Shown: positions 46,317 through 58,075 of the stretch, one piece after another
How the letters are laid out: each line of letters begins with the position of its first letter
Numbering within the stretch: position 1 is the stretch's first letter
From: Brachynemurus nebulosus
Lineage: Eukaryota; Arthropoda; Insecta; Neuroptera; Myrmeleontidae
Direction: 5' to 3'
DNA length: 64,000 bases
Assembly (NCBI GenBank): GCA_035578155.1
Contig: JAPWDM010000014.1
Span: 9,589,501-9,653,500, forward strand
Made by a program: the position numbers and the translations under genes
Notes under the pieces: generated by a model
What the model was told of the DNA's origin: nothing
Databases searched by the model: none
What the model saw: only the letters and a program-made list of their open reading frames with translations

Positions 46317-47206
46317 ACTTGAGATGGACCAAAAATTATGTATTTTTCTGGAATTTTTTTCTCAAGAACGGAAGTAAATATCAATTTTAAATTTTGTACA
46401 CATATTTATTAAGTATTAAACTATACCAAAAAAATTTTCAACGAAAAATATAAAAAATTGTTATAGTGCAGTGTGACGATCCGAAAATCCGATGCCTTGT
46501 TGGTTGACATCATAGCGCCACACCACCATAGGTAATAAATCACTGAAATTCAAAAACAAAAAAGATTTATAAAATATATGAAGAGTACCGGCACCAATAC
46601 TTATAATATCAATAAATTGCTGAAAGAAAAAAAATGGTGGATGTGTGAACTTTTGATTACGATTTTTGTCTTATTTTTCGCTCTTTAAAGTAAAATAAAA
46701 AAAATAAAAAATATTGGAAGTGTATCGAGCTTAGGTATAGGTGCCGGAGAATTAAATTACCTTTAAAATAAAAAAATAAAAAAAGGATCCATCGAATAGT
46801 GTTTGAGTTATCGTGTCAACCAGTTTCAAAAATGTGGTTCCGAGATATTATAAAATATATATAAAGAAACGTATTTTCAAAATTTTATATTTAATACTCA
46901 TTATTGCGAGAACTACGTTTTTTTTTTTTTTTGTTTTTTTTATAGAAAGTGGATTCGGTTAATATGCAAAAATCTTTTTTTTTAATTATTTTCAGCAAAA
47001 TCACTTTGGGAACATATTCTACACATAATTTGCTATCAATTTCTGCAAAAAAATCGATTTTTTTTATCAAATTTCAAGTAAACCTTCCCTTAATTTACTT
47101 TCAGCAAAATCACTTTGGAAACATATTCTACACACAATTAGCTACCAATTTCTGCAAAAAAAAAAAAAATCGATTTTTTTTTAACGACGCTCAAGTAAAC
47201 CTCTCC
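46317..47206. mobile_element. piggyBac-like MITE, copy 2
   Basis: An 890-bp copy of 25182-26077, same orientation, flanked by TTAA (46313-46316 and 47207-47210), with the same duplicated right terminal block. Confidence 0.85.
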
Positions 47207-47232
47207 TTAAAAAACTAAAAACTTTTCTTTTA

Positions 47233-48268
47233 CAGAGTTCCCTCAGAAATTTCCCTGATATTCCATGAAAAATAGTCAATTTTCACAATTTTTTTTGGAT
47301 GGATAGGATGGAGGAATGGAGATGAATTTTTTTTACGATTAATACCACTCTTTAAGAATACGAAAATATTTTTTTTATTTACTTTTATTTATTTTTTATA
47401 ATTATTATAATTTTTGGAAAAAAGTGTCTTTAAAAAAGGCCGAAATTCGGTGCCCACGATTGCGGCCGCAGTTTTTATCTGAAAAAAAAATAAAATCAAA
47501 TGGATTATCAATCTGTAGGTAAGCCGCTATGTTCCTATAGAACTTTCTTTTTCTTGAAATTTGAAAAAATGGCGGCGCTTTGAATAAAAAGTACAAAATT
47601 TTTTAGTTTTTCCGTAAAAAAAAACTCCCATAGGAACATAGTGGCTGTCAACTATAGATTGATAATTCATTTGATTTTTTTTTAGATAAAAACTGCGGCT
47701 GCAATTGTGGGCACCGAATTTCGGCCTTTTTTAAAGACACATTTTTCAAAAAATTATAATAATTATAAAAAATAAATAAAAAAAATATTTTTGTATTATT
47801 AAATAGTAGCATTAATCGTCAAAGAAAATTCATCCCCATTCTTCCATCCTATCCATCCGAAAAAAAATTGTGAAAATTGGCTATTTTTCGGCAAAGCACA
47901 CTGTGATGGTACCTTAATACAGTCTCCACAATCTCCACAGCCGTCCTTACTAAAACTTAACTTACATATGACTTATATAAAAGTAATGACAAGTAACAAA
48001 AAACTTCCAAAAATACATTACACTAAAAATCTAAATGTTGGATGTTTTCTAAAATTCAGAGACTATATGGCAACAACATTCTAACTTCTACAAAAAAAAA
48101 GGCGCACTTCTTATAGTTTTACAAGAGTTTCCCTGATTTATCTTGATTTTGACCAATTTTCCATGACTCTCGGCCTAATTTCACTACCTTCCCTGACTTT
48201 CCATGACTGAATCAATTTCCCTGACTATCCCTGACCTTCCCTGACTTTTCAGGTCTGTGGGAACCCTG
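47233..48268. mobile_element. hAT-like element with TTCCCTGA repeats (tentative)
   Basis: The left end is CAGAGTTCCCTCAGAAATTT and the right end is the complement of CAGGGTTCCCACAGACCTGA, with repeated TTCCCTGAC / CCATGACT blocks at 48125-48255. The flanking eight bases do not match, so the two ends may not belong to one insertion. It encloses the fold-back relative below. Confidence 0.45.
47265..47913. repeat. Long fold-back relative of 44811-45283
   Basis: The arms match the shorter element (GGTGCCCACGAT, AAAGTGTCTTTAAAAAAGGC) and the right end is the same (GTGATGGTACC then TTA). It has an extra self-complementary centre (47470-47700: GGATTATCAATCTGTAG and CTATGTTCCTAT pair with AACATAG and TAGATTGATAAT). 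The left GGTACC end is lost. Confidence 0.7.
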
Positions 48269-48276
48269 TTTTAGTT

Positions 48277-48747
48277 GACAGTTTGGCAGCTATTACATTA
48301 TAATATGATTGGATAAAAAAACCTCACACCCAATCAAAACTAATAAAAGAAACATAACGTAAGCTTAAAACAATTTTGACAGTTCAGCAACCATTTTATT
48401 TTTAAAATTTAATCCAACAAAAAATAACGGATAATATTTATCACCTATAAAATAAAATAACACATAAAATTATTACATCGCGGTTAACAATTTTTTTTTC
48501 TTTTTTTTTGAGGCCAAATAAAATTACCTAACCTAACATTCACATTTACACCGGCCTTGTATAAACCTTCAAAATATCATTACAATTTATTATATAATAA
48601 TTTTGTTTTTATACACACAGCATACGCGGTATACGCCATTAATACACTGTATATCAAAAATATTGAATATATGCTCTAACCAGAGTATGTTTACCTCTGA
48701 AAACAGGATGCGCAATGACTATTGATCGATCATATGGCAAGATGCTC
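48277..48747. other. Non-coding spacer
   Basis: No gene or element recognised. Confidence 0.5.
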
Positions 48748-48750
48748 ATA

Positions 48751-49592
48751 GGCTGCCTTTACACGATCAATAATACTGTCAGTATTTCAAAATACTGACA
48801 TTTTTATTGATCGTGTATTGACGATACTGAAATAATGATGAAAGTATTGAAGAATGGCTTATAATTCCATCAGTATTCACTTCAGTACTAAGACGTGGAG
48901 GGGACAGTGACATAATGACAGTTAAAACCGTTAAAACATATTTATCGTAGGTATATGTACGATATGTACCAGCGGTACCAGCCGAGATAAATGCAAATCG
49001 ATTGTAGATCGTATATGTACTTCATAGAAAAGTAGGCCTGTACATATTATTATTGATTAGTATGTACGGTAGTATGTACAATATGTACGATATGTACCGT
49101 ATGTATACCCTGTTTTAAATACAATTGATCATGAGCCAAAGTTAAAAAATTAAATAATTCTTATATTCAAAACAATTCAATCTTCTATTCTTTTCTAAAA
49201 ACAAACTGCAATTTTAAAATTTACGTAAGTGCAATAATGAAAGAGATAAAGCCAAGAAAACGGAAGTTATTTAAATTCATAAGTCATGAAGCATGGTTAA
49301 ATTTAACTGAAATGGACCATACATTGTACGTACATGCGTATATATATGGAATAGCTAGAAAAACAAAATCGAACAGATCGAACATAACGCTTTTTCTTCT
49401 TTGATTTCTTGTTTTGAGTTGCAAACGCTAGTACTATAGTTAAACACGCTTTTTCCATAATAATAACAATTCCAAAATTTTATTAATTTAAAAATTCCGA
49501 AAAATTAAATTTGACAGTTTGTTTTAAAATACTGAAGAAAATAATGATAGTGTACGGTACCATAAAAATACTGAAGGCGTGTAAAGGCAGCC
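48751..49592. mobile_element. PIF/Harbinger-like MITE (ATA duplication)
   Basis: An 842-bp element with 15-bp inverted ends GGCTGCCTTTACACG, flanked by ATA on both sides (48748-48750 and 49593-49595). Subterminal AATACTG/CAGTATT repeats occur at both ends. The end layout resembles the element at 57572-58072 (short motif, then TACACG, then a repeated hexamer). No transposase visible. Confidence 0.65.
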
Positions 49593-49595
49593 ATA

Positions 49596-51883
49596 TACAA
49601 TGCCCCACTTTTGTTCTTTTAGAGCATACAAAACTTTTTCTATTTGAAAATCAAGCAACATACATCGATAACTTTTACATTTCAGTTAAATTGGCGTCCA
49701 AAGGCGTTACAACTGTCGAACGTTCCACCATTTTTACACTTTTACCTAAAACTTTAACTACAAAAATCTGGAGCAGGTGGAGCAATTGGTCCAAGGCGCA
49801 CAAAAAAAAGGAGCGCAACAGAGAAAGTAAGAACTTTGAAAAAGTTGGAATTTTGCCCGTCATAGTAATTTAGTAATTTTTGAAACCAAACGGGAAGCTG
49901 ACTATGATTTTTTTTTTTGGTCGCCATTTATATTTTTTGGGAGGAAAAAGTGGACTTTCCGAAGGGGACGCTTGAGTCAAAATCGATCTAGAGCGCAAAA
50001 TTTTACGCCTCTGATTTAGTCTTCCCGATGCCCCATAATATAGTTTCCAATTTTGATTTACTTCAAGTTACACTCTCAAAACGACTTCTTTGTTCAAAGA
50101 TTAAAAATTTCTTTGAATTTTTTTTTCTTTGAATTAAAAAAAAAATTATTTTTTTGATTCAAAGAAATATTTACATAAATTTTTTTCAGTAATCAATGAA
50201 AATTAAAAAAAAATTATTTTTTTGATTCAAAGAAATATTTTTTTGAATTTTTTTCAGTAGTCATAGAAATATTTCTTTCAATTAAAAAAATAATTTTTTT
50301 TTTGATCAAAAAAAATGTTTGTAGCTTTGGAATATTTAACCTATCAAAGAACCATCAAATACCTATTTTTTTCGGATATTTATCAAAAATTAAAAAAATC
50401 TTCTCTACTGTCCGGCAAAACATCGAATCTTGTTTACACACTCATGATCATGTAACACAAACAAACAGCAAACATCTATGTAAACTATATTTATGAAGTT
50501 CACTATCTATACCCCAGCACAAAAATATATCTATATGATACAATGATTAAAGGCAAAATTATATTTGTCAATGGAATACCTTCATCATTTCAGTTAAGCG
50601 TATTCAAAACAGCCTCGGTTGAGAATTGTCATAATTTTCCAGACGTACACATATTACATACAACAATTTTCCCAAAACCATTGTGAAAACCATTATATGA
50701 TATTCTCTACCTCAGTACACCACTACCACTCGTGAATAATTGAAAGGGAAAATATTAAATGTGAACATTTAAATGTTCTACTATGGTTCTATGTAGTACG
50801 TAGTAATGTTTAATAGCGGGGGACAGGATAGGAAGTGGGGTGAGGGTGTCAAAAAATATTTTATCAGTTTTTTTTTATATGTAAAATTTTTCCCATTTTT
50901 TTTTTTAGGTCATTAGACACTATACGAAAAATTCTTTTGTACTAGAAAAAAATCAATTTAAACGGATTTTATTAAATGAATAGAAAAATTCGAAAAAAGG
51001 TGACGGACGTCTTAATACATATTTAATGTTGAGGATTGAACCTAATAGGAGAGAACGTTCCGCCACTTTTACACTTTTACGTAAAACTTTTAAAGTGTTT
51101 GAATAACGAAGAGTAGTATATTTTACACCAAGAGACTAAAGTGAGATTTTTGATCCCGAGTGTAAAGTTTGTTATCAGAGAATCTGTAAAGGCCCGAGCG
51201 TCTGACAGCAACAATTCACTTGAGGAGTCAAAGGCAACACTTTACTTCCGTGGCGTATATAATCTTTTTTTTTACAATACCGGATAATTTAACACGTTTT
51301 GGTTATGGATGCTGTATAGCGTCAAGTGAAACTTGACTAACTACGACACAACGCTGTAGCGCGTCAACAATTCCATAAAAAGTGTATTAGTTGTTAAAAT
51401 AGCGTACTAGTTGATTGTTTCGTCATTATAGGTGATTTAACGTGGACGAAGTCGCGGATAAAAGCTAGTATAAAACTGTCAAAATCAAAAAATAATTTTT
51501 TTTTAAATAAATATATTAAATTCATGGTAATTTAGGCTGCCATCTGAATAAATTAGATATCACTAAGATAACCTAAATAAAAAAGTAAATTTAAAAAATC
51601 AAAAAACCTGGGTGCTCAAAAGCAGTGAAAACGATAAAAACAAGATGAAATAGAAAAAGGGACAAATGAATAAAAATGTTGTACCAAGTTAAACCGAAAT
51701 GTCTGATGCCTCCGACTGCTTTACAATTTTATTAGTTTTTCTTTCTTTTTATTTCATCTTGTTTTCACCGTTCTAATTTGCTTTCTACGCAGTTGCGTTT
51801 TTTAATTTACCTTTTTCTGATAAACCTTAAAAAAATGTACTTAAATGCCCTATATTTTATTTCGAAAACTATAAAAAGCTTCA
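49596..51883. other. Non-coding region with simple repeats
   Basis: No gene seen. 50110-50310 holds about two copies of a block around AAATTATTTTTTTGATTCAA. A short repeat (GAACGTTCC.CCA.TTTTACAC) is shared by 49718 and 51054. Confidence 0.5.
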
Positions 51884-51891
51884 ACCACTGA

Positions 51892-52065
51892 CAAACCCGA
51901 CGAGAGGGTAGGGTAGCCGAGATTATAGCCCTGGGGCCTGGGCTGGAAGAGGGGCCCGGGAAAAAGTAAAACGAGCTTTCGTCTGCAAGTCATTTATTTT
52001 TTGGGAAGAACTTTTGAAAAATTGTGCTTTATTTTCGGGGCCCACCGTTTCTCACCGCGGTCCTG
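51892..52065. mobile_element. GC-rich hAT-type MITE, copy 2
   Basis: A 174-bp copy of 15866-16060, from CAAACCCGACGAGAGG to CCGCGGTCCTG, flanked by ACCACTGA left (51884-51891) and GCCACTGA right (52066-52073), seven of eight bases matching. Confidence 0.8.
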
Positions 52066-52073
52066 GCCACTGA

Positions 52074-54985
52074 GAAACCTTGCTTAGCGCGTGTACAACA
52101 CGCACTTGACTAATTATTTATTAATGTAACAACGCAATCAGCACAAATACAAAACTTTATCTTGGCGGTTAAGCTACTAATTGCCGTAGATTATTACTTT
52201 AAAACATATTAATTTTTAAAAAAAGGCGCCTATTTGAAATAATAAAAACAAACGTTTTTTAACTCTACAGATATGCAAGTTTACCACTGCGGTGACGATA
52301 TATTTCAATCTAACACTTCCCACAAAAGTTTCTTTGCCCTTTATTGTTAAACATGAGTTCAATAATTTGAAATAATCCTACCTATCTCGTACAATGTGCG
52401 TGTACTCGTATACCTTCGGCGTGCTGGAAGAAATTGGTTAAAACAAAAAATACAACAAGATAAATGAAATAAAAATGGAATTAGTTACCACGAACTGAGA
52501 AATTTATGAGTTCAAAACATCTTTGACACCGGCATCGTACAGCATAATATACCGGCTGAGTTTTTTGAGAGTTGCCATTTTTAACTAAGCTATTGAGTTA
52601 ATCAAAACATTTGTTCAAATAAAAGTTGTAACTACTGGTGGGGGAAACCGATTGATATACTTCGAAGCTTTACAGCTCTTGTTGTTTTCGATATATGATA
52701 CAAACTTATCTTTTCTTAAATGGAATAGTATACTTATTTGTTGACAATAATTATACAATAAATTATTCAAAAATTTTATTCCAAAAAAGCCGTAGTTTAA
52801 AACTAAAAATTAGTTTTTTTTGGAAACTAGTTGACATAGAATAATAGTTTAAAGACGTTTTTTATGTAACTTTTTCTTCTCTTTCCAATGATGTAAACAA
52901 AAAATTTGAATTTTGGGAAATTATTCCAAAAAGCTCGTTTTTTGAGCTTCCAGACGTCGGACGTGTCTGAAAAATATTAGCGGGTAAAAAACCATTATTT
53001 TTGCTCCAGATTATTTTAGTTTACATCTTTAGGGTAAATTTAAAAAAAGAAATTACCACGGTTACTGCCTTTGGTCAATAATCACTTTTAAAGATTTTTT
53101 GTTTATCGATTAAAAAATGTCTCAAAATTTAAGTCTAACAAAGCATTACATAGAAACATAAAGTGATAATTGACCAAATTTATTTTTCCTGTAATTTCCT
53201 GACTTTTCTGAACATTTTGATGAAAAAGTTATTGCTTTATGTTAAATATTACAGAAGTTATGGATTTTTTAATATAAAAACGTCACCGAAAGTGAAACCA
53301 CGGAAACATCATTTTAACCCTATTTTGCTAAATTTCAAAAATTGATAACTTGAAAACTATTAGAGATAATTTTTTTAAATTTTGTACAGGTGATTAGGAT
53401 GGTTAAATAAACAAATAAAAAAATTTTCAGCTAAATCTGAGGTCATGGGTGACATGACCTGGATGAAGTGGCGAGTAATGACCCTAGATGCATATTTTAG
53501 GAATAAATCGAATGGCAACTCTCAAAAAACTCACACGGTATACTCACTACCTCCACTGTATTCGTACTTTACGAAAAAGAAGAAATAAGAAACGATCGAA
53601 GGAAGTACTAGGTGAGACGTACAAGAAATTTCCATCGTTTGTATGTACATACGTAGATGTTTGTAAACATGGCCACAGAGATATTATACAGGTACTTTTC
53701 GTATAAATTGTACATTAGGGACATCGTATCGGTGAAGATCATACTTTAGAGAATTCGACCATGCATGGTAACACATCTTACACACCATACACTTGGGTAC
53801 CAATATGGATGTGCGGGGAAATGCGTGTGTTGAAAGTAAGCTAAGAAATGTTACGAATGAAATATTATCGATAAGAAAAACAAATAAATAACCGGTGTGG
53901 TTTATTTATTTATAAATGGGAAAAAAAATATAATCAAATAATGGAATAGAAACGAAAATGGAAATTTAAAAGTGCCTAATCTCTTCCAGAAGTTTTCCAT
54001 CTTCCCAAACAAAAAAGTAATATATTTTCTATAGAAAGAAACTTGGAAAAAATATGGTTCTCGATGTCAATACTTGCAGTGACGGTTCCGTTTTAATAAC
54101 GGAAACATTTTCTTATTTGTTTTTTAAGCTTGCCACTGTGATAAATCGACTTAGTATTATACACTAAGATCCCTGTCGCAGCATCCTGTCTACACAGAGA
54201 GAAAATTCCTATAAAAATTACTGTGCTCAGCACTACAATCGACGTGTAAAAGGCGAACATATTAAATTCTGTAAGGTAAAAATATAAAGATTATAATTAA
54301 TCATAAAAAATTTAAAGGATGGAATGTTCTTTTCGTAATATTATCTCCGTAAAATTTGTAAAACAGGACAGTAAAAAGTTCCATTACCGACAAAAAAATA
54401 ATTTTTAATTGTGTTTATTAAAAAAATTACCATGCTAACATGCTAATAATAGACAGAAAAAAAACAGAAAGAAGGTTGGTTGTGTTGGGAACGCTGTAAT
54501 GAAATGTACCTCACTCAGCGAGTTAGGCGAGTTACATGCGAACCATAGGTGTGGACTGTGGAAGAAACTGTCAGACAGTTCGCACCAAGCACCTTGATTT
54601 ATCACTGTGTTACAAGCAGCTAGCAGTCAGTTGCTTTTACACTCTCTTAGGATGATGTCATCGTTTAATTCATCTTTTTGTTATTTACCTATCTTTAGTA
54701 TATGTATTAGAATATATTGTTGGCAATCATTTTTGTATACATGTTTTTACAGGTACAGTGCAACCAATATAAGGTCGCGAGTCAGATGCGCAAATGAAAG
54801 AGTACGACAACAAGAATTAAACTATAATATACATGCATAAGAGTGTGATAAAAGTTGTGTTAGCACCACATTAAATTTTACCATGCTAGCACATATTTTT
54901 TATTTTGGTCGTCGATCGCGCACGGATTATAGGGGAGCATGGTAATTTTTCTGAAATTTTCTCTACAAAAATTATAGGATTTTTC
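52074..54985. other. AT-rich non-coding region with R1 fragments
   Basis: R1 pieces are at 52790-52970 and 54172-54230. No gene seen; short open frames here have no recognisable domain. Confidence 0.5.
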
Positions 54986-54987
54986 TC

Positions 54988-55250
54988 TCCGTGTAACATA
55001 GTAAATTTATGTTTACAAATATTCGTTTTTCTCGGGAACCAATTTACATAGAATAATGGTTCAACTTTGAGAAATTTTGGCAAAAATTAATTTTTTTCAC
55101 GAAAAATACCCAAAAAGTCATGTTGCGGGCATCGAACGTGTCTGGTTGAAGAACTCATCGAAGAATGTCATTTTCGGTTTCTATAGGGACCGCAAGTTTT
55201 ACCATGACAGTGGCTGCAATAGCTGAATTTTCCATTCGAAAATTCGCTAA
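54988..55250. repeat. Interspersed repeat R1, 3' part
   Basis: Shares CCAATTTACATAGAATAATG, GGGCATCGAACGTGTCTGGT and the end GAAAATTCGCTAAAA with 6829-7314. Confidence 0.65.
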
Positions 55251-56191
55251 AATTAATAAAAGAGAAATTTTAAAAAATACTGTTTAATAAGAAATGAGAA
55301 TTTAGCTTTTTTTTACTGTTAGTTATTCAACGATTTAATGTTACCCGAAGATTAGATCGATTCGACCGAAAACTAGATTTAATTTGACAGAAAGTTTTGA
55401 ATTCACGTGAATGGATAATAATAATAAACTACAAAGACAAGCTATCATAGAACATACCTCGTTTCAAAGTTTCGACCGGTTTGACCTATATAGGAAGTAT
55501 TACTTTCTGTGCATTTGTACAAAAATTTTTGAAAGAGTTTGTTTAACTTTATATCGGTGTTTCTAATCAAATCTTATGATAAATTGTTCCCCAATTTTCC
55601 ATCAACCAACTGAGCTCAAATTTAGCACACTCATATAAATAAATCCGATGACAATGCAAAATTTGGAAGTTTTTTTGAGGGTCTAATAACCAGAAGGAAA
55701 GATTCTATATTTGACGTTTTGACAGAAAATAACTATAATACGTTTTAGTTTTCAAATTTTAAAAATTTTTTAAAATATAAATAAACATACTTATCTCCAT
55801 TTTATAATGTACAGTGTCAAGTTTTTGTTGAATAAAATCGTTTAACTTAGAAACTGTTACCAATTTATAATACCTTTCATATTCACTAAAAAACGTGGGA
55901 AGGTAAAGTTATGAATCCGTTGACAGTAAAGTTATGAATTCTTTTTATTTAACTAGTAATTTAAGCCCCTGAAAAATTTATTTATAGGTAAGTCAATTAA
56001 AAGATTTTTATCCGTTTATTTCCTTTTAAACAGTTAAATGGACGAGTCAGTGTAAAAATAAACCAAGTTCATAATTTTCTCAAAAAAAAAAAAAAATTAT
56101 TGTCTTGGTTCACTTTTACACTGACTCCTCCAAATATAACTGAATTAATTTCTTCTTCATTTTATTCAAATTTGAATCAAAAATTATGATA
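55251..56191. other. AT-rich non-coding region
   Basis: No gene seen. An inverted pair of about 30 bp lies at 56038-56070 and 56103-56135 (GACGAGTCAGTGTAAAA against TTTTACACTGACTCCTC). Confidence 0.5.
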
Positions 56192-56193
56192 TA

Positions 56194-56458
56194 CAGTCGA
56201 GTACCCGTTATAAGACTGCCCCTTATAAGACTATTCCCCTCAATCAGCACTTACAACTTCCCCCACTTAATCACTTTTTCGAATTTTGTGCTAGACCACT
56301 GCTTATAAGACTATGCTAGAACTGTCAAAATTATAAACTAAGTATTATAGGAATGAAACGCTGAAATGAAATAGTCTTATAAGGAGTGGTTGAGCGACAA
56401 ATTCCGAGAAAAATTCCCCCTACGTTCCCTAAACAGTCTTATAACGGTCATTGGACTG
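56194..56458. mobile_element. pogo/Tigger-like MITE (~265 bp)
   Basis: The ends read CAGTCGAGTACCCGTTATAA and the complement of CAGTCCAATGACCGTTATAA, with CTTATAAGACT subterminal repeats. TA precedes it (56192-56193), but the right flank reads AT, so the duplication is imperfect. Confidence 0.7.
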
Positions 56459-57568
56459 ATTTGACGATACCCCCCCCCCCCAAAAAAAAAAATCTTCAAT
56501 TATATTCTTGTTGAGAATAAAGTGAAACTCGAAAGTGGATTTATAATTTCGAAAATAATAATTCCGAAAAAATTAGGTTTTATATTCCACCAGCATATAC
56601 AACATTTAAATTTATAATCTCAATAGGTTACCTATATCTAACATTAATATTAAAGTTCACTTACATATTAATAAAGAAATCATTAACCCTTGCTCTGCCC
56701 GCAGCTGCTACTCCGTTTACATCCAACTGAGTGAACCAAGTAAAAAATATTAACAAACACAGCATGCTACAAATTACCCCAAGTCAGAAAATGTCTGTTG
56801 TGTTTGTTCTAGATTGAACTGAAACACAATTGAACAGTTAGATGGAACTGTGTTGTTTAAAATAACATTCCAGTAGCTCTAACCCATCTCACTTCGTTCG
56901 ATCTCCTGTTTCTACTTCCATGGGTGTTATTCATGCGGCGGTCTGGTTCAACCCACCTCTCAAAGGATACGAATCAAATGGAATATGGTACCATACACAA
57001 CACATATAAGATGAATCATAATACAACGAAGAGAAGTAGAAAGCTCTGCAATATGTAAGAACTTACACTGCGATGGAAAAGTTTGATACCAATGGGTAAT
57101 ATGATTTTTTCATACTTTATCAGAAATCTACGGTTGATTGTCTTTAATTTTTTCTTACAACTTTCACTAATGGGTCTTTACAACTAGTGTTAATTTGTTA
57201 ATAAGGATAATTTAGAAATGGAATAAATTTTTCATTTTTACTACATGAAAAAGAAAACAGCAAAATGGAATTGGCAGATTTAACAACGCAAAAAATGTAA
57301 AATTGTCGAAATAAAACAGGGGTTCCTAAAGTTTTGAGTTGGCGGGTCAAGAGAAAATTTTAGAATAAGAAAGGACACAAAAACTCTATGGTTTAAGTGT
57401 GGTGAATTTTGGTCGATCTCCTATTCTAACTTACAAATAAAATAGGGGTATAGCCTAACAGAAAAATCACATCCGGAAAATAAATCAAAATAAGTTATAT
57501 TTTCTGAATAAATCTTCAAAGTTTACAATTTTTTTTTAGAGAAACAAAGTAAAATTATTTATTTTACC
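56459..57568. other. Non-coding region
   Basis: No gene seen. A lone hAT-like end, CAGGGGTTCCTAAAGTTTTG, is at 57317 without a partner. Confidence 0.45.
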
Positions 57569-57571
57569 TTA

Positions 57572-58072
57572 AGGGCCCCATACACGATGAGATCTGTATC
57601 GCTACATGTTACAGGTATCAGTATCATGATACAGATCTCGTCGTGTATGTGACTGTCTCGGTATCACTGCATCAGTATCAGCAGGTATCGTGCTTGTCTC
57701 AAGTATCATGGTAACTATGGTTTCATTTTTATTTTGACAGTTAATAAAGTAAATAATTGTTATTTATTTGAATAATCATGTCCGCAGATAGAGATTTTTG
57801 GGAAGATTTTATTAATATGTATAAATTATACCCATGTCTACGGGATTCAAAATGTAAAGATGTTTGTATTGCAATTGCTAATAGCACAGGTGCCACAGGT
57901 CGTCGTAGATCGCACATTTCTTTATTAATAAAATTTTTTATCTGTACTGAGGTTTTACGATTCAGTCTCAGCGTGTGTGTGCTAAATAAACGTGATACAA
58001 ATCTCAGATATATGTATCGCTATTTGTATCGATACAAGGTATCGATACAGATCTCACCGTGTATGGGGCCCT
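57572..58072 (+). mobile_element. PIF/Harbinger element, internally deleted
   Basis: A 501-bp element with ends AGGGCCCCATACACGATGAG and the complement of AGGGCCCCATACACGGTGAG, flanked by TTA (57569-57571 and 58073-58075). Subterminal GATACAGATCTC and GTATCA repeats occur at both ends. It retains the start of the accessory MADF gene, which supports the Harbinger assignment. Confidence 0.9.
57778..57867 (+). pseudogene. Harbinger MADF (Myb/SANT-like) protein, N-terminal stub
   Basis: From the ATG at 57778 the frame reads MSADRDFWEDFINMYKLYP, then CLRDSKCKD. This is the start of a MADF DNA-binding domain: FW-x-FI-x-x-Y, then a YPCLWD-like turn, with the usual Trp after CL changed to Arg. The domain is cut after about 25 residues, where the frame becomes unrelated and runs through the element's right end. 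In PIF/Harbinger transposons the accessory Myb/SANT-type protein works with the transposase; here only the stub survives the internal deletion. Confidence 0.7.
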
Positions 58073-58075
58073 TTA

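Noticed and set aside
49511..49873. 120-codon frame
   Set aside because: It straddles the right end of a MITE at 49592, and part of it resembles a non-coding repeat at 51054.
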